From an uncultured Prevotellaceae bacterium (GTDB lineage Bacteria > Bacteroidota > Bacteroidia > Bacteroidales > Bacteroidaceae): a stretch of 29,227 nt of DNA. Location of the stretch: assembly GCA_937900485.1 (NCBI GenBank), contig CALCEL010000020.1, positions 1-29,227 on the forward strand, read 5' to 3'. Positions 22,924 through 29,227 of the stretch are shown in pieces; within the stretch, counting starts at the first letter, position 1, and every line of letters begins with the position of its first letter. Made by a program: the position numbers and the translations under genes. Under the pieces are notes generated by a model. It was not told the origin of the DNA. It searched no databases and saw only the letters and a list, made by a program, of their open reading frames with translations.

Positions 22924-25545
22924 ATGAATGTACAAGTGAAACGCATAATATTAGGAATGTCATTGGCAGTCTTGTCGATGGCTGAGAACGGACAGACCGT
23001 CTCAGCACAGAAATGGATTGATATCCCACAAGAGGCTAAGCCGTACACGAGATGGTGGTGGCTCGGGTCTGCCGTGGACAAGGATGGTCTGACATATAAT
23101 CTTGAGGAGTTCGCCAAAGCGGGAATTGGCGGAGTGGAGATAACCCCTATATACGGAGTGGTAGGTAATGAGTCTAAGGAAATCTCCTATCTGTCTCCAG
23201 CTTGGATGGACATGCTGAGATATGTGGAGAGCGAGGGAAAGAGACTTTGCGTTGACGTAGAGATGGCCACAGGTACTGGCTGGCCTTTCGGAGGACCTCT
23301 CGTTAGTGAGAGTGACGCAGCGTGTAAGATGGTGGTGACGGGTGATGTGGTGTCTGCAGGCAGGACTGGTCAGAAAGTCAAACGCGCCGCACCAGGTGGC
23401 GAGGGATACGTCATCGACCATTTCGACAAGAATGCTGTGAGTCGTTACCTTGAGCGTTTCGACACGGCTTTCGCTAATCAGGGCGTTGACGTGCCTCATT
23501 GTTTCTTCAATGACTCGTATGAGGTGTATGGGGCAGACTGGACACCGACACTTTTTGATGAGTTCAGACGCAGGAGAGGGTACGACCTTGAACATCTCGT
23601 GTCCTCACTCACCAAACCGTTCGAGGAACGTACGGACAAAGATAAGCGCATCGTGTCTGACTATAGAGAGACATTGTCGGACATGCTGTATGAGAATTTC
23701 ACATCTCAGTGGACGGACTGGGCGCACAAACACGGAACGAAGACACGCAATCAGGCTCACGGCTCACCAGCCAATCTCATAGACTTGTACGCTGCCGTAG
23801 ACATCCCTGAGTGTGAGGGCTTCGGTTTGTCAGACTTCGGCATACTTGGTCTTCGCAAGGATACGGCGTATACACGCAAGAACTTCTCAGACATCTCAAT
23901 GCTCAAGTATGCGTCTTCCGGAGCACACCTTAGTGGTGCGAGACTGACATCCAGCGAGACGTTTACCTGGCTGACGGAGCATTTCAGAACATCGCTGTCT
24001 CAGTGTAAGCCTGACCTCGACCTGATGTTCGTGTCCGGTGTTAATCATGTCTTCTTCCACGGTTCATGTTATAGTCCTAAGGACGCACAGTGGCCGGGCT
24101 GGCGTTTCTACGCCTCAGTCGACATGACTCCGAACAACAGCTGGTGGTCCGCAATGCCTGCCTTCTCAAAGTACATCGAACGTTGCCAGTCTTTCCTGCA
24201 ATGGGGTGAGCCGGACAACGACGTGTTGGTGTATCTTCCTTTTTACGATATGATATATGAACAGCCGGGAACGGTGGCTCTGTTCGACATACACTCCATG
24301 GCAAAACGAGCTCCTGAGTTCATTAAGGCTGTACAGACCATAGTCAATAACGGTTATGACTGCGACTACGTGTCAGATAAATATGTGGGACGCTTAGCGG
24401 TCACTGACGGAGTGATAAAGATTGACGGACAACGTGGTGAGTACGCCACGATTATCGTGCCTGACGTAAAGTTCATGCCAGTCGAGACTCTCAGAAAGTT
24501 GTCTGAGCTGTCTGATGCGGGAGCTAACGTGGTCTTCGTCGGTGGCTTGCCTGAGTCAGTGCCGGGATACAACAAGAAAAACGAGCAGAAGGAATTCACC
24601 AAGCTCATCAAGAACCTGCCTGTAGGTGTGTTCGTGGCTGAAGACTATATCAGTGCTTTGGCTCATGGTAACGCCAGGGTGGAGATGATGAAGAGAAAAT
24701 ATGGTGTGAGCTATGTGAGAAGGAAGAATGACAATGGATACCATTACTTCATAACAAACCTGCAAGGAAAGAATGTGGACATGAATGTTCCTCTGAGTGT
24801 GCGTTGCGAGGCTGTCGCCATCTATAATCCTATGACAGGTGAGGTGTCACGCGCGGAGATGGACGACTTCGGCAATGTGCAGATACAGTTGTACTCCGGT
24901 GAGTCCGTCATACTACGTACGTTCGACTCCAAGGAAAGTATGGAACGAGAGTGTCCGGGCTTACACCGTCATAAGTATCTCAACGTGCTTGAGGTGCGGG
25001 CGGGACTCTTGAAAGGACCATGGACACTGTCGTTCAAAGATGCTGAGCCGAAGAGCATAGACTCTAAGTATAAGCTTGACGGGTTGAAGTCATGGACGGA
25101 ACTCGAGGACAATTCTCTCAAGACGACTATGGCGACTGGCGTCTACGAGATTAACTTTGACCTCGACGCCACGTGGTCGCTCAAACGTAACCCTTACCAG
25201 CTGGGTGCCGCCGCCATGATCCTGGATCTCGGTGACGTGAGAGAGACCGCGCATGTGTTTGTCAATGGTCAGGATTGCGGCTTCCTGTTCTCAGCGCCTT
25301 ACAGACTCGACATAACGAAGTATGTGCATGGACGTGACAAGGGAGTAAATAGGTTGCGTGTGGAGGTCACTAACCTCCCTGCCAACAGAATAGCGCAGAT
25401 GGACAGGGACGGTGTGGAATGGCGTAAGTTCAAGGAGATTAACGTGGTCGACCTCAATTACAAGAAGACACATTACGATCAATGGAGTCCGGTGCCGTCA
25501 GGTCTGTGCTCTGACGTCAAGCTCATTCCGGCAGTAGTGAAATGA
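22924..25545 (+). CDS. GH106-type alpha-L-rhamnosidase, exported
   Basis: This 873-residue enzyme probably removes terminal alpha-L-rhamnose from pectic glycans. A signal peptide ends near SVSAQ29 (about residues 1-28, VSA|QKW). The catalytic region opens with TRWWWLGSAVDKDGLTYNLE and GIGGVEITPIYG, both typical of GH106, and continues with GTGWPFGGP, CFFNDSYEV (E200), QAHGSPANLIDLYA, PECEGFG (E296, E298), TSSETFTW (E345) and VNHVFFHGSCYSP. These Glu residues are the candidates for catalysis, but I cannot assign roles. A C-terminal galactose-binding-like sandwich at about 730-865 contains AHVFVNGQDCGFLFSAPYRL. At 873 residues it is within the family range, though shorter than the largest members. 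It has its own promoter, and the cyclophilin gene follows after 36 bases with no terminator. Confidence 0.88.
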   Translation: MNVQVKRIILGMSLAVLSMAENGQTVSAQKWIDIPQEAKPYTRWWWLGSAVDKDGLTYNLEEFAKAGIGGVEITPIYGVVGNESKEISYLSPAWMDMLRYVESEGKRLCVDVEMATGTGWPFGGPLVSESDAACKMVVTGDVVSAGRTGQKVKRAAPGGEGYVIDHFDKNAVSRYLERFDTAFANQGVDVPHCFFNDSYEVYGADWTPTLFDEFRRRRGYDLEHLVSSLTKPFEERTDKDKRIVSDYRETLSDMLYENFTSQWTDWAHKHGTKTRNQAHGSPANLIDLYAAVDIPECEGFGLSDFGILGLRKDTAYTRKNFSDISMLKYASSGAHLSGARLTSSETFTWLTEHFRTSLSQCKPDLDLMFVSGVNHVFFHGSCYSPKDAQWPGWRFYASVDMTPNNSWWSAMPAFSKYIERCQSFLQWGEPDNDVLVYLPFYDMIYEQPGTVALFDIHSMAKRAPEFIKAVQTIVNNGYDCDYVSDKYVGRLAVTDGVIKIDGQRGEYATIIVPDVKFMPVETLRKLSELSDAGANVVFVGGLPESVPGYNKKNEQKEFTKLIKNLPVGVFVAEDYISALAHGNARVEMMKRKYGVSYVRRKNDNGYHYFITNLQGKNVDMNVPLSVRCEAVAIYNPMTGEVSRAEMDDFGNVQIQLYSGESVILRTFDSKESMERECPGLHRHKYLNVLEVRAGLLKGPWTLSFKDAEPKSIDSKYKLDGLKSWTELEDNSLKTTMATGVYEINFDLDATWSLKRNPYQLGAAAMILDLGDVRETAHVFVNGQDCGFLFSAPYRLDITKYVHGRDKGVNRLRVEVTNLPANRIAQMDRDGVEWRKFKEINVVDLNYKKTHYDQWSPVPSGLCSDVKLIPAVVK

Positions 25546-25581
25546 TATTAAGATTAAAACGAATAAATGACAGGTTATTAA

Positions 25582-26322
25582 ATGGCACTTGTAAAGATTT
25601 CCACTTCACTGGGTGATATCACCGTGAAGCTGTACGATGAGACACCGCTCCATCGTGATAATTTCTTGAAACTGGCGAGAGAAGGGTATTACGATGGCAC
25701 AATCTTCCATCGTGTGATAAAGGACTTTATGATACAGGGAGGAGACCCAAACAGCAAGAACCCGGTTTCGGGCGTTTCTTATGGCACGGGTGGACCTGAC
25801 TATACTATCGAGTCTGAAATCTCTCCTTCTCTTTTCCACAAGAGAGGCGCCTTGGCGGCTGCCCGTCAGGGAGACGAGGTGAATCCGGACAGACGCAGCA
25901 GCGGAAGTCAGTTCTATATAGCGTGGGGCAAGGTGTATAACCAGGGGCAGCTCTCACAGTTGGCTAAGCAGTTGGAGGTGCAGGCGCAGCAGCAAATCCT
26001 GAACCGTCTCGCCATGGAACATAAGCAGGAGATTATACGTCTGAGGAAGGAGAGAGACCAGCAGGGACTCATGGAACTGCAGGACGACCTCATAGCTCAG
26101 ACCAAGGCGATAGCTAAGGAGCAGGGAGTGAAAGGACTGACAGATGAACAGAAGAAACTGTACTCTACCATTGGCGGAGTGCCGCATCTGGACGGTCAGT
26201 ACACTGTTTTCGGAGAAGTGACAAACGGTTTAGACGTGGTGGAGAAAATACAGAACACACGCACGCTCTCAGGCGACCGTCCCGCCGATGACATTGTGAT
26301 GCGAATGACCGTGGTGGAATAA
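25582..26322 (+). CDS. Cyclophilin-type peptidyl-prolyl cis-trans isomerase with helical insert
   Basis: This 246-residue protein should catalyse cis-trans isomerisation of peptide bonds before proline. The cyclophilin core is split: residues 1-115 carry IFHRVIKDFMIQGGDP (catalytic R44, Q52) and SSGSQFYI, and residues 197-246 carry PHLDGQYTVFGEVTNGLDVV. Between them, at about 116-196, lies a Gln-, Lys- and Glu-rich segment predicted to be helical, absent from the shortest cyclophilins and, from memory, common in Bacteroidetes. No signal peptide is seen, so it is likely cytoplasmic. It follows the rhamnosidase gene by 36 bases, may be cotranscribed with it, and has a strong terminator downstream. 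Confidence 0.93.
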   Translation: MALVKISTSLGDITVKLYDETPLHRDNFLKLAREGYYDGTIFHRVIKDFMIQGGDPNSKNPVSGVSYGTGGPDYTIESEISPSLFHKRGALAAARQGDEVNPDRRSSGSQFYIAWGKVYNQGQLSQLAKQLEVQAQQQILNRLAMEHKQEIIRLRKERDQQGLMELQDDLIAQTKAIAKEQGVKGLTDEQKKLYSTIGGVPHLDGQYTVFGEVTNGLDVVEKIQNTRTLSGDRPADDIVMRMTVVE

Positions 26323-26340
26323 CGGTCTCAGCACTGTTTG

Positions 26341-26420
26341 ATCAGTCAGATTGACTTGTCCTGTGATTGTCAGTAATGACATCTGTCATGAGAAAGTGTA
26401 ATCTGACTGGTTGTTTTTTT
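26341..26420 (+). terminator. Long-stem terminator after the cyclophilin gene
   Basis: ATCAGTCAGATT (26341-26352) pairs with AATCTGACTGGT (26400-26411) with one wobble. The loop holds a further ATGACA/TGTCAT hairpin (26376-26389). GTTTTTTT-type T tracts follow (26412-26420). Confidence 0.75.
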
Positions 26421-26504
26421 GTGTCTTTCGTCCGTCCTGCGGCGTTCATTCCCGTGACAGAGAGTATTTGTAAATGATTATTTTTATCTGTCGAAATGAA
26501 TTGT

Positions 26505-26512
26505 TACATTTG
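26505..26512 (+). promoter_or_regulatory. -7 promoter box for pta
   Basis: TACATTTG matches TAnnTTTG and is followed by C, 100 bases before the pta start. No good -33 TTG is visible. The stretch to 26612 shows no other feature. Confidence 0.5.
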
Positions 26513-26612
26513 CATTGATGTATTTAGGATACGTTTTACTGACACCTGTTCTCACTTCTGTATAGTGGTGTGAACGGGTTGATTTATCGATATTAACTTT
26601 AACAAAAATATT

Positions 26613-27620
26613 ATGGCATTAATTGACAGTATAATCGCACGCGCCAAGTCAAACAAACAGCGCATCGTGCTTCCGGAGTCGCTCGAGGAACGTACTCTTA
26701 CAGCAGCAGACAAGTCTTTGGCTGATGATATTGCGGACATTATCCTCATCGGTAATCCACAGGAGATTTTCGCTTTGGCTGATAAGTTGGGACTGAAGAA
26801 TATTGGTAAGGCGACAATTATCGACCCTGCCACTTCTGACAAGACAGAGGAGTATGCTCAGCTTCTTTTCCAGCTTAGACAGAAGAAGGGTATGACTATT
26901 GAGAAGGCTCGTCAGCAGGTGCTCGACCCTCTTTACTTCGGTTGTCTCATCATAAAGAGCGGTGACGCTGACGGACAGATCAGCGGAGCGTTGTCTACTA
27001 CCGGTGACACACTGCGTCCAGCTCTTCAGATTATCAAGTGTGCTCCAGGCATCACATGTGTCTCTGGTGCAATGTTGCTCATCACTCAGACTCCTCAGTA
27101 TGGTGAGGAGGGTGTTCTCGTCATGGGTGACGTAGCAGTGACACCTATGCCGGACGCTTCTCAGTTGGCTCAGATCGCTGTATGTACAGCACAGACAGCA
27201 AAGAGCGTGGCTGGATTCGCCGATCCTCGCGTGGCTATGTTGTCTTTCTCTACTAAGGGATCAGCAAAGCATGAGGTGGTGAATAAGGTTGTTGAGGCTA
27301 CACGTCTCGCTAAGGAACTCGACCCGACTCTGAAGGTCGACGGCGAGTTGCAGGCTGACGCCGCTCTTGTTCCTTCCGTAGGTGAGAAGAAAGCGCCAGG
27401 CTCAGACATCGCTGGTAAGGCTAACGTCCTTGTGGCACCATGTCTTGAGGTCGGTAATATTGCGTACAAGCTCGTTCAGCGTCTCGGTAACGCAGATGCC
27501 ATCGGCCCGATTCTTCAGGGTATCGCACGTCCGGTCAACGACCTCAGCAGAGGATGCTCTGTCGATGACATATACAAGATGGTGGCTATCACCGCATGTC
27601 AGGCTATGGACGCTAAGTGA
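26613..27620 (+). CDS. pta: Phosphate acetyltransferase
   Basis: This 335-residue cytoplasmic enzyme converts acetyl-CoA and phosphate to acetyl phosphate and CoA, the first step of acetate formation. It is a single PTA/PTB domain without the long regulatory N-terminal part found in enterobacterial Pta. Recognisable stretches are RIVLPESLEERTLTAADK at the start, KSGDADGQISGALSTTGDTL, SGAMLLITQ, VMGDVAVTPMPDASQLAQIA, VDGELQADAALVPSVGEKK, and the C-terminal ANVLVAPCLEVGNIAYKLVQ with GPILQGIARPVNDLSRGCS, which is highly conserved. The acetate kinase gene follows on the same strand about 190 bases later, the standard pairing. Butyryl transferase is unlikely given these motifs and the ackA partner. 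Confidence 0.96.
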   Translation: MALIDSIIARAKSNKQRIVLPESLEERTLTAADKSLADDIADIILIGNPQEIFALADKLGLKNIGKATIIDPATSDKTEEYAQLLFQLRQKKGMTIEKARQQVLDPLYFGCLIIKSGDADGQISGALSTTGDTLRPALQIIKCAPGITCVSGAMLLITQTPQYGEEGVLVMGDVAVTPMPDASQLAQIAVCTAQTAKSVAGFADPRVAMLSFSTKGSAKHEVVNKVVEATRLAKELDPTLKVDGELQADAALVPSVGEKKAPGSDIAGKANVLVAPCLEVGNIAYKLVQRLGNADAIGPILQGIARPVNDLSRGCSVDDIYKMVAITACQAMDAK

Positions 27621-27809
27621 TAAACGTGGCTGTCGGCACTGACGATATTGTGACTCTTATTTATTGAAATGTCAATTGGAACAACATATCATGACGCGGA
27701 TGACGAAGCATGGCTGTCTGTAGCGTGACGAGTCGGTATCGTGATTACGCTAACATAAATATGATGTGCATGTCAATGTCAGGATGTGTTCTCTCATATA
27801 TATAATAAT

Positions 27810-29003
27810 ATGAAAATTTTAGTACTTAACTGCGGTAGCAGTTCTATTAAATACGCTCTTTACAACATGGATGATAAGAGCGTGATTACGAGTGGTGGTA
27901 TTGAGAAAATCGGACTTCCAGACTCTTTCATCAATGTGAAGCTTAATGGCGAGAAGCATAAGATTGAGAAGCCTGTCGAGGAGCATACGGCTGGTGTCCA
28001 GCTAATCTTCGATGTATTGACAAAGGGTGACTATGCTGTGCTGAATAACCTCAATGAACTTGACGCTGTCGGTCATCGTATGGTGCACGGAGGTGAGAAA
28101 TTCAATAAGTCTGTGCTTCTCACTCCTGAGGTGATGAAAGAGTTCGCTGCCTGCAACGACCTCGCTCCTCTCCACAACCCTGCGAATATCAAAGGTGTGA
28201 ATGCTGTCAGCGCACTCCTTCCTAATATTCCTCAGGTCGGAGTCTTCGATACTGCTTTCCATCAGACAATGCCTGACTACGCGTACATGTATGCTCTTCC
28301 TTACGAGTATTACGAAAAGTATGGCGTCAGACGCTATGGCTTCCACGGTACAAGCCACCGCTATGTGTCACAGCGTGTGTGCGAGTTCCTCGGTGTTAAA
28401 CCTGAGGGAAAGAAAATCATCACTTGCCATATCGGTAACGGTGCGTCAATAGCAGCTGTGAAGGACGGTAAGTGTGTGGACACATCTATGGGTCTCACTC
28501 CGCTCGAGGGTCTTGTCATGGGTACAAGATCTGGTGATGTGGACGCTGGTGCCGTGACTTACCTCATGGATAAGCTGCAGCTCGACACTAAGGGCGTGTC
28601 TAATCTCCTCAATAAGAAGTCAGGACTTGCTGGCGTCAGCGGATTGTCTTCTGACTTCCGTGACATCCTCGCCGGCATCAAGGACGGTAACGACAAGGCG
28701 CGTCTAGCTAAGGAGATGTATACTTACAGAATTAAGAAGTATATCGGACAGTATGCCGCCGCTATGGGTGGTGTCGACATCATTCTCTTCACTGGCGGCG
28801 CAGGCGAGAACCAGTGGGAGGTACGTGAGGGTGCCACTTCCGGACTCGAGTTCATGGGCGTTAAGATGGATACTGAGAAGAATAAGAACTGTCGCGCTAC
28901 AGAGGCTGTGCTTTCTGCCGATGATTCAAAGGTCACGGTCTGCTGTATCCCTACAGACGAGGAGCTGATGATTGCTCTCGACACTGTTGCTTTGACTAAG
29001 TGA
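27810..29003 (+). CDS. ackA: Acetate kinase
   Basis: This 397-residue cytoplasmic enzyme makes acetate and ATP from acetyl phosphate and ADP, and completes the Pta-AckA route. The acetokinase motifs are all present: MKILVLNCGSSSIKYAL at the start, GHRMVHGGEKF, FDTAFHQTMPDYAYMYALP, RYGFHGTSHRYVS, CHIGNGASIAAV, MGLTPLEGLVMGTRSGDVDA and FTGGAGENQWEVRE. I start at ATG 27810, which gives the family N-terminus; the frame is open from GTG 27786, adding eight residues that no homologue needs. Between pta and ackA I see no clear terminator, so they are probably cotranscribed. A strong terminator follows ackA. Confidence 0.96.
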   Translation: MKILVLNCGSSSIKYALYNMDDKSVITSGGIEKIGLPDSFINVKLNGEKHKIEKPVEEHTAGVQLIFDVLTKGDYAVLNNLNELDAVGHRMVHGGEKFNKSVLLTPEVMKEFAACNDLAPLHNPANIKGVNAVSALLPNIPQVGVFDTAFHQTMPDYAYMYALPYEYYEKYGVRRYGFHGTSHRYVSQRVCEFLGVKPEGKKIITCHIGNGASIAAVKDGKCVDTSMGLTPLEGLVMGTRSGDVDAGAVTYLMDKLQLDTKGVSNLLNKKSGLAGVSGLSSDFRDILAGIKDGNDKARLAKEMYTYRIKKYIGQYAAAMGGVDIILFTGGAGENQWEVREGATSGLEFMGVKMDTEKNKNCRATEAVLSADDSKVTVCCIPTDEELMIALDTVALTK

Positions 29004-29024
29004 TAATATGACATAATTAATGTG

Positions 29025-29058
29025 AGAGAATATGCCGACAGGTATATTCTCTTTTTTT
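29025..29058 (+). terminator. Terminator after ackA
   Basis: AGAGAATAT (29025-29033) pairs with ATATTCTCT (29044-29052), followed by a run of T to 29058. It begins 21 bases after the ackA stop. Confidence 0.85.
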
Positions 29059-29060
29059 GT

Positions 29061-29099
29061 ACTGCCACACAAACGACATAGGACTATTGTGGGGCAGTT
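29061..29099. repeat. Hairpin ACTGCCACACAA/TTGTGGGGCAGT
   Basis: The 12-bp arms at 29061-29072 and 29088-29099 have one mismatch and a 15-base loop. It sits directly after the ackA terminator and before a possible promoter. It could end transcription coming from the right or act as an operator. No function is assigned. Confidence 0.5.
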
Positions 29100-29104
29100 T
29101 ATGT

Positions 29105-29112
29105 TATATTTG
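29105..29112 (+). promoter_or_regulatory. Possible -7 box for a gene beyond the right edge
   Basis: TATATTTG matches TAnnTTTG. A TTG at 29087-29089 is only 15 bases upstream, too close for a standard -33. No start codon with a convincing frame is visible before the edge. Confidence 0.35.
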
Positions 29113-29227
29113 TTTGTCGCTTTAAAGAATAAGCCGTCACGAACGGAGCCAATAATGTATATATATATGGTGATATTACTGTCCGCTAAAAGTTTTAATA
29201 AGAAAAAAGAAAGGGCTGATTTCCTAA

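Noticed and set aside
29150..29227. Left end of another insertion sequence (TATATATATA, then GTCCGCTAAAAG)
   Set aside because: The stretch looks somewhat like an IS terminus, but no partner repeat or transposase is visible before the window ends.

Overview
The window is bacterial chromosomal DNA, most likely from the Bacteroidales and probably a Prevotella-like genus. The evidence is a SusC/SusD pair, several secreted carbohydrate-active enzymes, two C-terminal tails resembling type IX secretion (T9SS) signals, repeated Bacteroidetes-type -7 boxes (TAnnTTTG) and almost no purine-rich ribosome binding sites. The genus is an inference. No tRNA, rRNA or CRISPR array was seen.

Layout. (1) 1-646: the 3' part of an IS630-family transposase, with an A9 run and frame change at the left edge that looks like programmed -1 frameshifting. 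(2) 678-3489: a TonB-dependent outer-membrane receptor followed by a secreted protein with two heavy-metal-associated (HMA) domains joined by a Cys-Cys repeat linker, probably a metal (copper-like) locus. (3) 3573-8136: a structured leader, then susC-like and susD-like genes. Convergent to them, at 8188-11262, is a large GH127/GH146-type beta-L-arabinofuranosidase; a perfect 16-bp inverted repeat separates the two units. (4) 11598-15300: a GT4 and a GT2 glycosyltransferase (overlapping) and a SulP anion transporter with a STAS domain. (5) 15301-16177: about 880 bases without a convincing gene, rich in hairpins and holding a cluster of 22-bp repeats. (6) 16178-16645 (minus): an AlaX-type alanyl-tRNA editing protein, divergent from a 915-residue secreted endonuclease/exonuclease/phosphatase-fold protein (16825-19572) that has duplicated flanking modules. 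(7) 19720-20127 (minus): a DUF4332 helix-hairpin-helix protein, divergent from a CE12-type rhamnogalacturonan acetylesterase (20500-21813). (8) 22003-22626 (minus): a Sfp-type phosphopantetheinyl transferase, divergent from a GH106-type alpha-L-rhamnosidase (22924-25545), which is followed closely by a cyclophilin. (9) 26613-29003: pta and ackA, the acetate-forming, ATP-yielding end of fermentation. The last 170 bases hold a terminator, a further hairpin and a possible promoter for a gene beyond the edge.

Taken together, the SusCD pair, arabinofuranosidase, acetylesterase and rhamnosidase suggest use of pectin (rhamnogalacturonan-I with arabinan side chains). The enzymes are spread among housekeeping genes rather than packed in one operon, and no dedicated regulator lies in the window. 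Released sugars would be fermented partly through Pta-AckA. The least explained parts are the 22-bp repeat cluster and hairpins in 15640-16030, the switch-like susC leader, and the Cys-rich HMA linker protein.
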